This document shows, piece by piece, positions 49,501 through 57,229 of a stretch of DNA of 64,000 nt. The stretch's first letter is position 1. Every line of letters begins with the position of its first letter. The translations under genes and the position numbers were made by a program. Below the pieces are notes generated by a model that was not told the DNA's origin, did not search any database, and saw nothing but the letters and a program-made list of their open reading frames with translations. This stretch comes from Tachypleus tridentatus. Taxonomy: Eukaryota; Arthropoda; Merostomata; Xiphosura; Limulidae. The stretch lies in assembly GCF_004210375.1 (NCBI RefSeq), contig NC_134825.1:41906348-41970347 (forward strand). Reading direction: 5' to 3'.

Positions 49501-52500
49501 CTTTGATAACAGACACATTAACAATAACATTTTAACTTGTGAATTGTTTGTTATTAAGCACAAGTCTACCATAAAAAGGGCTATCTGTGATCTGGCCACC
49601 ACAAGTATTGGTTTGGCTTGTTTTGAATTTCACACCAAGATACATGAGGGCTACCTGCACTAGCCATCCCTAATTTAGCAGTGTAAGATAAGAGGGAAAG
49701 TAGCTAGTCATCACCACCCATTGCTAACTCTTGAGCTACTCTTTTACCAACAAATAGTGAGAGTGACCATCACATTAATATTGACCCCACAGCTGAAAGG
49801 GCAAACATGTTTGGTGTGACAGGATTCAAACCCACAGCCCTCGGATTATGAGTCGAGTGCCTTAACCACCTGGTCATGCTAGGCTCACATGTATTGAAAC
49901 CTAACTTCAAGCAGCTTAAGTCTGCAGACATACCACTGTATTACTAAGGAATACAATGAAAGAAGTTATTTTGATTTTTCAATAGTAAGTCAGGTCTCAA
50001 CAGAATTTTGGATATTTATTAATTAGAAAAATGCTAGAAAAGGTAAATCAAATTATATCTTTCTAAAACTTTTAAAAGCTGAAACATACTAATTACTGTT
50101 TTATTTAGCAAGTTTTCCTCATGTTTCTTGCAATGTGGTTAAATTTTTCCACAGCGAGAATGAAATAAATTAAGGTATGTCACTGATTATAGTTATATTA
50201 TTGAATAATGAATTTTAAAACATTTTTTATTATTAAAATTACCTTAAACAGTGAAATATGGATGCGTTATGTGTTACTGTTACTTTCTGTACTGTTTTAG
50301 TATTAACTTCAGTATGTTATATTGAGCATTAGTGTTACTCCTAGTCTTGTAAATAACTTATGTACATGTTTGTTTTAATGGAACAGTAGTAGATTAATTT
50401 GAATTCAAATTTTATTTTTATTGGATAATAATGTCAAAACCAAATTTTTAATTTCTATATAACTTTTTAATAGTAGAAAAATACTACAACTTAGTACTGA
50501 ACCAAATTTAAGTGTTACTTTCACAAGTTAACATTTCAGTGGGATCTTATAATGTAATAAGAATTAACCCTTAAACAACAGGAATGTTGTAGGTAGAAGG
50601 TCACCACAGACATAAAAAAATTGGGAAAAAAATTTCTTAAACATAATCTTTAGTATTTTGATTATGAATTATGAACACAATATGAAAGAAAAATTTAAAA
50701 AAACAACAACATAATAAAGACTTATTTATTAAAAGTTTTTTTTTTATGGTATGAAAATCATGAAAACATTCTCCAATGCACAGCTCTACTCTACATTCCT
50801 AACACCAGATAGTCACCATCTTTCACTTCTTTTCTTGTAGTATGCATACATATATGACATTGTCCACTTTTACTAGCTCCTTAGAATAGAATGCTTTCTT
50901 AAAAGTGCCCTAAAAATGCTTTTTTTCCAAGAAGTCGATCAGAAACAGTAAGGCTATGTCTTCTTGGGAAAGGTCTTGTCACCCTTCCATACCTTTCCAA
51001 CTGATAAAATACATTGTAACTAAACTGCATCAACAATGGCTTCTTGGCAGTTTTTACTAGATACATGTTATAAGAATTCAATAAAAGATGTCAATTAGGT
51101 GAGAAAAAGAGGGTTTTGTACCACTTCACACATTTACAAATGCAATCAATTTATCCAATTTGCATGTCACTTTTGTCAACTAGCCTCATATTGATAGTAT
51201 AATCTAAAATCACACAGGGTTCAGTTATTAGTTGTTTAGTTTTGTAATCATCCTTTCCACTTAATTCATGCCACCTTTATGTACTGTACTAAGCAAAGTA
51301 ACAGGGTGTTTGTCTTTCCATTAAAGTCCTAAAACATTCCCTTGTTTCTTGGTTTTAACATCTCTCTCCTTCTGAGGTGCAAATTTAGGCATGTTCTCCT
51401 TCTGATTGATTCTAACTGTTCTTCAAAATCCAGTCTTATTTTCAAAGAGAAAGTTACAAAATTCTGAACTTATATAATAATAATTAGAATATTATATACA
51501 ACTTTTTCCAAGGTAGTCTTTCATCAGTTGCTTGACAACTGACTCTAAAAATCCTAATCAGAGATCTTTAGGGACATCTACATAATTTGCAGAATAGATA
51601 TCATATCTATTTATATTCCTGTCTCACAATCACAAAATACAAATATCTTTATTCCAAATCTATTGCACTTGCTTGAAAACAATGCAACCCTTCAAAAGAA
51701 TCAAAGATTCATCAATAACTATGTTTTTAAATGGAAAAAGATTCCTTATCTTTATTCTTCACCATTGTAAACACTTCTCAAACTTTCCATAACTGATTAT
51801 TTGCATTTGGTTTGTTCTTAGTTGCAAAGTGCAAATATCTAAGAATCTTCTTGGATAAATTTTGAGTAATGTATTTTGGAAAAACTGGAGTTCCTCTAAG
51901 GGGATCATTTTTCCAATAATCACCCAACACATGCTTTTTTTAAAGTGGCATATGCATCACCAAAGCAAGAAACAAAAAAGTGTACATTTTCTTAATAACT
52001 ATCTTCCCATTTTTTACTTCATGAAGCAGGGGGGAAGTGTTACTTTCATTTTCTTCAGAATTCAAGGACTAATTACCAAATTTCATAATATCCATTTGTT
52101 TCTCACATATGACTCCTTATACTTTGATCAAATATAACACTAAAACATTAATGTTCTTTAAATTCATCAGTGAGCCTAAATTTACCTCCGAGTTCAGCGT
52201 TTCTACTATCAAAAGAATGAATAAATGGTTAAAATCATAACACCTTACTCACTGGGAACCAAAGGATTCTAATTCACTTATGAATTCTGACTCACTATCT
52301 AAATCACTATCGGGGCTTGAAACAATTGTATTTGACGATGATGAAAGATCTGAAAAGTTTTCTTCTTCATTGGAATAATTATCACATGCTAATATTTATA
52401 TTTCGTATTTTGATGAAAAACGTTTTCGTTTTATTCTCTTAGCTGACGCACCCTTCCTTTCCTGCTTCATGACTTACACTGAGAAAATGACTCAGCTGCA

Positions 52501-52878
52501 ACGCTTTGAGTATAATCACTATGGTGTGAGGGGGTTTCCAACTAATGTTTTTTGCCTTATCATCAGTTGATAATAGCTGTACTAAGCGCAAAGCATGAAA
52601 TCATCAACTGATGATGGCCGCCGTTTAAGGGTTAAGTGGTAATTGAATTTGTAATAGTGTTAGGACTATACTATTACTTTAGCATAATCATTTCGTGTAC
52701 AGACGGTTTTTTTTTAACATTACTGATATAAAAATAATAGTAAATACTACATACTACACCATACATAAATATTAACATGAATTATCTTTATCATCCTACT
52801 CACTGATGTGGTCAATGTTACGAAGACGGAAAGAAAAATAACGACAAGAAAAAACGTTCGAATTGACATACCCATCAT
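28397..52878 (-). CDS. TMEM9: TMEM9-family lysosomal/endosomal membrane protein, five coding exons
   Basis: Joining 52804-52878, 44812-44921, 43935-44049, 31916-32035 and 28397-28540 on the minus strand gives 564 nt: 187 residues plus stop, close to the roughly 180-200 residues usual for TMEM9/TMEM9B. Every intron is GT-AG and phases match (0, 2, 0, 0). Domain order: hydrophobic signal peptide (1-25), Cys-rich lumenal region with RCKCICP and a CPRCDCRYERR segment, an N-glycosylation sequon NGS, one transmembrane helix (about 101-123), then a cytosolic tail ending in the family-typical VQEQRRHIYDQHTMLN. Vertebrate TMEM9 proteins sit in late endosomes/lysosomes and have been linked to V-ATPase assembly and CLC transporters; transfer to this orthologue is inference. 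Whether it matches TMEM9 or TMEM9B more closely cannot be settled here; many invertebrates have one copy. Introns are large (up to about 11.9 kb) and filled with mobile DNA. Confidence 0.93.
30697..30809. repeat. Hairpin-forming inverted repeat (foldback, ~37-bp arms)
   Basis: 30697-30733 (core ACCCAAGCACTTTCGAAAGG) pairs with 30773-30809 (CACCTTTTGAAAGTGCTTGG and GTTACAGGG), with a loop of about 39 nt. Few mismatches over 37 bp is far beyond chance. A MITE-like foldback or the tip of a larger inverted element. Confidence 0.85.
31312..31545 (-). mobile_element. tRNA-derived SINE, family A (head truncated)
   Basis: TTTGCACAAAGCTACACAAG, CATCACTAATTTAGC, GGGATTCGAACCTGTGACTT; the outer head of the tRNA part is missing. 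In intron 4 of the TMEM9-family gene, same strand as the gene. Confidence 0.88.
31916..32035 (-). CDS. TMEM9: TMEM9-family exon 4: transmembrane helix
   Basis: Forty codons after TTGTAG: VVVILIIWVISLLVVYM then IFLMLLDPFLNKRRAHYEE and HHNE. One hydrophobic helix of about 23 residues is followed by the DPFLNKR basic stop-transfer, matching the DPLIRK block of vertebrate members. The donor lies at a CA-repeat-like stretch (GTGTGTGTG on the coding strand). Confidence 0.93.
33125..33145. repeat. (GT)n microsatellite
   Basis: About ten GT dinucleotides after ATATACGC. Confidence 0.95.
35275..36430 (+). mobile_element. Tc1-like transposon with exact TIRs and TA duplication, internally deleted
   Basis: The ends TACTCTTCAAAACAAGAAAT at 35275 and its inverted match ending TTTTTTTGAAGAGTA at 36430 form TIRs of about 27 bp (TACTCTTCAAAA(C/A)AAGAAA(T/C)GCAAAAG). 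TA lies at 35273-35274 and 36431-36432. Size 1156 bp against about 1.6 kb usual for Tc1: the middle of the transposase is missing. Orientation is opposite to the TMEM9-family gene, within its intron 3. Confidence 0.93.
35610..36258 (+). pseudogene. Tc1-like transposase, internally deleted
   Basis: N-terminal frame 35637-35897: helix-turn-helix DNA-binding region (SRSDVARAVNVHPSTITRLW) and the GRPR-type hook (LSDRPRSGRPCVTTP). A junction with frameshift at about 35898-35920 removes some 110-150 residues, including the first catalytic Asp. The C-terminal frame 35917-36258 keeps the second Asp (VFQHDNTRPHTAR) and the third acidic residue (SPDLNPIEHLWDEL), typical of DD34E, and ends near TRY. It cannot catalyse transposition, but the intact TIRs would allow mobilisation in trans. 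Confidence 0.92.
36876..37144 (-). mobile_element. tRNA-derived SINE, family A
   Basis: TTTGAATTTTGCATAAAGTT, CCATCCCTAATTTAGCAGTG, GGGATTTGAACCTGCAGCCC and ACCTGGCCATGCCAGACC. Full length. Confidence 0.92.
39275..40880 (+). mobile_element. 3' half of a Jockey-type LINE (RT C-terminal part and RNase H), inactive
   Basis: It collects frames matching the second half of the 17860-22560 element: PWTTSFNLKHQSGKTF or its other-frame counterpart MDHLIQLETSIREDF, FHHEN/YDT(M)CW near 39400, then ASSLYVNNFHILCQSLS, where the catalytic YxDD has become YVNN, and AELYAI-like FTVELYTISHALNH. The RNase H YTDG is present (IPIYTDGLKSSNS), but the third acid is lost (YTYS instead of YTDS). It is 5' truncated, as usual for LINE copies, and lies opposite to the TMEM9-family gene in intron 3. 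Confidence 0.87.
43935..44049 (-). CDS. TMEM9: TMEM9-family exon 3: second half of Cys-rich domain
   Basis: Starts with the last base of the split Cys codon and reads TCYGVVLPQAAEDVRG, then KEKEFCPRCDCRYERRNTTTIR, with donor GTAAGT. The CxxCxCRYERR(N/S)TTTI(K/R) block directly before the membrane segment is highly typical of TMEM9 proteins and is the strongest identification in the gene. Confidence 0.94.
44050..44811 (-). other. TMEM9: Intron 2 of the TMEM9-family gene
   Basis: Short AT-rich GT-AG intron with no recognised element. Confidence 0.85.
44812..44921 (-). CDS. TMEM9: TMEM9-family exon 2: start of Cys-rich lumenal domain
   Basis: After TGTTTACAG the exon reads SLYSDVRCKCICPSTEVV, then NGSKTERKLYIANVLPKD, with two bases (TG) carried to the next exon to make Cys; donor GTAAGTG. 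RCKCICP is the family hallmark just after the signal peptide, and NGS is a potential N-glycosylation site. The longer open frame on the opposite strand here (44758-45171) is a chance shadow. Confidence 0.92.
49541..49953 (-). mobile_element. SINE family B split by a family A SINE
   Basis: The left part 49541-49610 (TTATTAAGCACAAGTCTACC, TCTGGCCACCACAAG) and right part 49886-49953 (TATTGAAACCTAACTTC, AGACATACCACTGTATTAC) make one reverse-oriented family B copy when the insert is removed. Confidence 0.88.
49611..49885 (-). mobile_element. SINE family A inserted into family B, with target-site duplication
   Basis: Full reverse copy from TTTGGCTTGTTTTGAATTTC to GGTCATGCTAGGCT, flanked by CACAAGTATTG (49600-49610) and CACATGTATTG (49886-49896), an 11-bp duplication with one mismatch. 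Confidence 0.92.
50860..52480 (-). pseudogene. piggyBac-like transposase remnant
   Basis: In minus-strand order: an acidic Ser/Glu/Asp-rich N-terminus (about 52480-52265, with SSPDSDLDSESEF); then VLGDYWKNDPLRGTPVF and LRYLHFATKNKPNANNQLWK (about 51930-51790); KNIVIDESLILLKG (about 51735-51695), the start of the catalytic core; and near the C-terminus NSYNMYLVKTAKKPL and QLERYGRVTRPFPRRHSL (51081-50899). Stops and frameshifts separate the blocks and the middle of the catalytic domain is largely gone, so it is inactive. Confidence 0.88.
52561..52613. repeat. Subterminal palindrome of the piggyBac-like element
   Basis: CATCAGTTGATAATAGC and TCATCAACTGATG form an inverted repeat of 11-13 bp around a loop of about 28 nt, close to the right end of the element; subterminal repeats are common transposase-binding sites in this superfamily. 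Confidence 0.65.
52804..52878 (-). CDS. TMEM9: TMEM9-family exon 1: signal peptide
   Basis: Twenty-five codons, MMGMSIRTFFLVVIFLSV then FVTLTTS, followed by GTGAGT. This is a classic signal peptide: short polar/basic start, hydrophobic core, small residues before the likely cleavage site. Three in-frame Met codons lie in the first four positions, so the exact start is uncertain; the first ATG is used here. It joins exon 2 in phase 0. Confidence 0.82.
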
Positions 52879-53718
52879 TCTCACTATTACGATTGCAAAG
52901 AAAAAAAAAAAAAATTAATTAGTTCCGAACCAAAACAACTCCCTTCAGTACTTTGAGTACAGTCTCGTGACTAACGTGATGAAAAAGATTCGATAACATA
53001 TATAAACAAGAAAATAAAAAGGAAATACGCTTTTCACGCAAAACTCAAAATGTGATTGTAATAATTTTCACTTCGAATTAATCGTTCTTTACGTGATACG
53101 ATACGTAACTACCACTGGATTACCTTTATTTTATAGCAGTTAGTATTGATTTCTATTTTTATCTATTTATTTGCTTTCACAATTAACATGCTATTAAATA
53201 TACTGGACTCAATTATCTCCGTAATAACATTTTAATATGTATTCGTACTTGCTTTTTCAGGCCGATAAAGTTAAACTTTTCACAGCACTTCGCTTTTGTA
53301 AATAAAATACAAATACTGATCAATTTGACGAAAGGTTTTAAAAAAAGGAAATTATCCAAACATAACGTGTCAGATACTTAATGGGTAATAAAACAACTGA
53401 CAAAATAAATTTTGAAAAATGTATAATGATAATATTCATATATAACAATGGAAAACTTTCAATAGTATAGAATAATTGCTGGATACTATAAGTATAGTTA
53501 TAAGAAACATTTTTATGCATATGTATCTTTGCTATGTTATACGTTATGTTAATATAATATCTAGAAACTTTATGAAAGTTAAGAGAATTATTGAGTTAAT
53601 GGTAATTCAATAAATTTTTCAGTTCATTGTTTATTAGTGTCTTAGACTGTAAAGGTTATGTTCATACGATTTATTTAATCAGCAAGTTAATCCAGATGTT
53701 TTTATCATTCCATCGAGC
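52879..53718 (-). other. TMEM9: Presumed 5' UTR and promoter region of the TMEM9-family gene
   Basis: AT-rich sequence upstream of the first ATG. No CpG island or convincing TATA-box arrangement can be assigned. Confidence 0.35.
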
Positions 53719-54120
53719 CTGTCAGTGGCACACGGTATGTCTGCAGAATCACACCCCTACAATCCAGGTTTCGATACCTGTGGTGGACAGAACACAGATA
53801 GCCGGCCCGGCATGGCCAAGCGCGTAAGGCGTGCGACTCGTAATCCGAGGGTCGCGGGTTCGCGCCCGCGTCGCGCTAAACATGCTCGCCCTCCCAGCCG
53901 TGGGGGCGTATAATGTGACGGTCAATCCCACTTTTCGTTGGTAAAAGAGTAGCCCAAGAGTTGGCGGTGGGTGGTGATGACTAGCTGCCTTCCCTCTAGT
54001 CTTACACTGCTAAATTAGGGACGGCTAGCACAGATAGCCCTCGAGTAGCTTTGTGCGAAATTCCAAATTCCAATTCCACAGATAGCCCATTATGTAGCGT
54101 TGTGCTTAATTTCAAACAAT
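53719..54120 (+). mobile_element. SINE family B split by a family A SINE
   Basis: Left part 53719-53802 (GTCAGTGGCACACGGTATGT, GGTTTCGATACCTGTGGTGG) and right part 54077-54120 (CACAGATAGCCCATTATGTA, GTGCTTAATTTCAAACAAT) rejoin into one plus-strand family B copy. Confidence 0.9.
53803..54076 (+). mobile_element. SINE family A nested in family B, with target-site duplication
   Basis: Starts CGGCCCGGCATGGCCAAGCG and ends GCTTTGTGCGAAATTCC. It is flanked by CACAGATAGC on both sides (53793-53802 and 54077-54086), an exact 10-bp duplication. Among the best-preserved family A copies here. Confidence 0.94.
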
Positions 54121-54175
54121 CGATTAGCGAGGAAATTCTGTCAGTAACTTCATTTGTGACATACTTTTGGAGATT

Positions 54176-54464
54176 CTAGCCCAGTATGGCCAAGCATGTT
54201 AAGGCGTGCGACTCGTAATCTGAGGGTCGCGGGTTCGCATCCCGTCGCGCCAAACATGCTCGCCCTTTCAGCCGTGGGGGCGTTATTGTGTTACGTTCAA
54301 TCCCACTATTCGTTGGTAAAAGAGTAGCTCAAGAGTTGGCGGTGGGTAGTGATGACTAGCTGCCTTCCCTCTAGTCTTACACTGCTAAATTAGGGACGGC
54401 TAGCACTGATAGCTCTCGAGTAGCTTTGTGCGAAATTAAAACAAAACAAAACAAACAAACAAGA
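54176..54464 (+). mobile_element. tRNA-derived SINE, family A
   Basis: AGCCCAGTATGGCCAAGC, GGGTTCGCATCCCGTCGCGC, then the body and the end GCTTTGTGCGAAATT with an AAAACAAAACAAACAAAC tail. Only 100 bp from the nested copy, same orientation. Confidence 0.94.
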
Positions 54465-54819
54465 ACCTGCCTAGTAATATAACACGCTACAACACTAATG
54501 TCTGAAGTAGGATAATTTTGGTGAAAGTGGAACTGAAATGTGAGTAAACTTCAAATTTCAGGATGATAATATCAACACGAAGTGAGATTGAAGATCTAAT
54601 TAGATTATGAAATAGTAAAAATCAAACCAAGAAAAAAAAGACATAATTAAGAAATAATCAAGCAAAAACAAGAGAGAAGTTTAAAAGAAAGAAACAGAAT
54701 GCTGGAAAAGAATAGTTAAAAGAAAAAGGTAAAATATTTGAAGATGAATTGAGAACAAAAAAGCCTTACTGCAGAGAGATGAAGAAAACTATTAGAGAGG
54801 AAAAGAGTATGTTTTTTAT

Positions 54820-54916
54820 TGAGCAAAGCCAGACCGGGCCCTCTTCTGTATACACCCAGTGTAATCGAACCGCCGATTTTAGATTTATAAATCTGTAGAG
54901 TTACCACTGTACCAGA
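54820..54916 (-). mobile_element. tRNA-derived SINE, family C-like
   Basis: Minus strand reads CTCTGGTACAGTGGTAACTC, GATTTATAAATCTAAAATCG, GGCGGTTCGATTACACTG and a GGCTTTGCT end, the family C layout. Confidence 0.72.
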
Positions 54917-55258
54917 GAAGGACAAGAGATCATAGGAATTACAACAACAAGATTGAAGATGTACAAAAGTACGTTAATGAAATATAAAAAGTGATCAGTG
55001 AAATATATAAAAATTGTATAATTACAAAATCAACATATTAAAAATAATAAATGAGACAAAAAACAATATAAATGGGAGAATCGAGCATTTGAAAAATGAA
55101 TTAGTAAGTGAAAAATCATGTCACTAATGTTTTTCTTATTATCAAATAGGAAAGTATTTGTTCTGAAAGTTAAGTCTACAAGTGAGTGTAGACTGTGGCA
55201 AGTGCTGTTAAAGAAACACCTTGATGCGTTGTCGTTACATGGCCAGCACTTGAGATTA

Positions 55259-56032
55259 CATCCTTGTGCAAATTAATTGAAACAAATGGTCATTTTACAA
55301 TATTTTTAGCATGGCGGCCGGTGTAGGCTCGCTGGACTCGCTGATTTCCTTTAATTGTCATTTTTCCACACAGACGGCGTCATTAGCTGTGTTTTGCAGT
55401 AAGGTCGATCTATTTTTGAAATATATGACGAAATTTTGAGGAATATTAATTACGTCATTCGAAATTGCGTTAGAAGGGCAAGGAGACCAGTCAAAAAAAC
55501 AACTTCTTACCAACTCAGTGAAGAAAAACATTACCAATGGGGTCTGAAATACATTAACTGGACGCAAGAACAATGCAGTAAGGTGTTATTCAGGAACGAG
55601 ACTCATTTCTTTGTACAGGGTCAAAGAAGTCTGCATGTTCGCAGATCTCCAGGTGAGAAACTTCAAGAATCTCGCATCAATCAGTTCCTAAAACATCCCT
55701 TGAAGAAGATATTTTGGGGCTTTTTCAACTACTATGGCGTCGGAGGCTTACATATCGTAGAAGGTATGATGCGAGGACCACAGTAAAACGAAGTTTTGCA
55801 GAGAAGAGTCGTTTCAGAATTGAAAAAGAGATTTCCAGATGGATCTGGCATTTTTCAGCAAGATCTGGCTCCGTGCCACACATCAAAACTTGGGAAGAAT
55901 TTTATTACTATAACGCGAATAAAGGTGCTGGACTGGCCTGCAAACTCTTCGGACTTAAATCCTATTGAAAATCTTTGGGCGATTTGTAAAGAAAGACTTT
56001 CCGTTTTATTTCAATTAATTTGAACAAGGGTG
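55259..56032 (+). mobile_element. Tc1-like transposon, deletion copy 1
   Basis: Ends CATCCTTGTGCAAATTAATT and the inverted AATTAATTTGAACAAGGGTG, with TA at 55257-55258 and 56033-56034. At 774 bp it is about half the usual size. The 5' region is the same as in copy 2 (57561-58506) and already lacks the DNA-binding half of the transposase, so both stem from one deleted ancestor; copy 1 has in addition lost sequence near its 3' end, where the frame jumps to the TIR. Confidence 0.92.
55420..56023 (+). pseudogene. Tc1-like transposase catalytic-domain remnant (copy 1)
   Basis: The frame from about 55436 reads NYVIRNCVRRARRPVKK and then, with frameshifts, CSKVLFRNETHFFVQGQRSL; 55796-56023 reads GIFQQDLAPCHTSKLGKNF and WPANSSDLNPIENLWAI. 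The first catalytic Asp (xxDExHF) is Asn here, while the second Asp (QQD) and the Glu (NPIENLW) are kept. The N-terminal DNA-binding half is absent. Confidence 0.87.
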
Positions 56033-57229
56033 TACTTTTGTCAAGTGATCTGAAAAAGCTCTTACCTATTAATATATATTACAACAATGTCAAAACGAAG
56101 CAGCAAACCAGAATAGATGTAGAAAATAGATTAATGTCAACGATATTGAAATTTGAATAATGTTGTCTAAAATTCTAAACTTCGAAAGAACAGTGATGAT
56201 AAAAAGATAAAAATGAATTAGTCAACGAGAATGAGCAAGTTGATTCATTAGTCCTATAAATGTATTTTTGATAGCGTTAAACAATTATAAGGATAAGTTT
56301 ATTCACAACTTGCATTATTTGCTTGTGTCTTAAGTGGCATCCATGATTCTTCAAATTTTAATTCTCACTTCTCACCTTGTGAGTGTTTAAGGTGCAAATT
56401 TGAACTGAATTGAGAAATATTTAAATATCAATTATTTCTCCAATTCTTTTCTATAGTGAATAATATCTAATGATTTGAATTATTATGTTCTATATCTTTA
56501 TGAGTGCTAGTAAGTTCGTCTGTTTTTAAGTAAAATTTCACACAATGGGCTAACTATATTGTGCCCACCGAGAGTATCAAACAATTGTCGCATAATAAAC
56601 TTTCACGTTTAACAGTGAGCCACTGTAAGCCTATTTTAATAAGCATTTGGTTTGTTATATTGTTTAAGTGAAACATATCTAAATTTTAGAATATGCACTG
56701 TTGTTTGTTGATTCTGTTTTTATCAAATATGTCTCAAATCATTCTTTTTCTAAAGCTTAAACATCTTTGTGCTGCATTTCTCTCTAGCCTAAATTTTCTG
56801 CTAATTTCTTCCCCTGTATTTTATTGTGAACGACATATCTCGAGTTTGCAAAAATACTGAAGCCTTGTTAATCGCAAGAGGGTGGCGTTAAGCTGACAAT
56901 GTAACACAATGCTAATAACAATGTGTAAAAATAATTATATCATTTAAGACTTATAATTTACAACCCTCGCTTGGCAACGTATATTGTACTACAGTAAGGT
57001 TGGAAACAAATGTGATAAAAATCGTACTCAGTTTTATTGTAATATAATATCACATCTACTATCAAGTAACTGAAATCTCCTGAGAAGAATCACCCTTGGT
57101 AGTTATTTTTCTAATAAGTGTTAAGCGGGTTAACCGAAGAAATATACGGTTTGTGGTTTCAAAAACAATGTGATTTTAAGAAGATACCTCAACAATTATC
57201 ATATTTTACTAAATTCGGTAATTTCTAGA
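56033..57229. other. Non-coding AT-rich DNA with a SINE fragment
   Basis: Nothing supported except the family B fragment at 56535-56632. Confidence 0.5.
56535..56632 (-). mobile_element. tRNA-derived SINE, family B (degenerate)
   Basis: TTTCACACAATGGGCTAAC, TGTGCCCACCGAGAGTATC and ACAGTGAGCCACTG follow family B in reverse; B box region is mutated. Confidence 0.72.

Larger units (their letters stand above)
50568..52631 (-). mobile_element. piggyBac-like DNA transposon with TTAA duplication, inactive
   Basis: The ends CCCTTAAAC at 50568 and GTTTAAGGG to 52631 are exact inverted repeats, each bordered by TTAA (50564-50567 and 52632-52635), the hallmark target of piggyBac. At 2064 bp the size suits the family. 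The transposase remnant is read on the minus strand. A subterminal inverted repeat (CATCAGTTGAT with ATCAACTGATG) lies at 52561-52613. It was inserted in the first intron of the TMEM9-family gene. Confidence 0.93.
44922..52803 (-). other. TMEM9: Intron 1 of the TMEM9-family gene (7.9 kb)
   Basis: Contains a nested SINE pair (49541-49953) and a piggyBac-like element (50568-52631). 46100-48150 is purine-rich on the plus strand with many minus-strand open frames, no recognisable protein, and probably an old unclassified repeat. The remainder is featureless AT-rich DNA. Confidence 0.78.
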
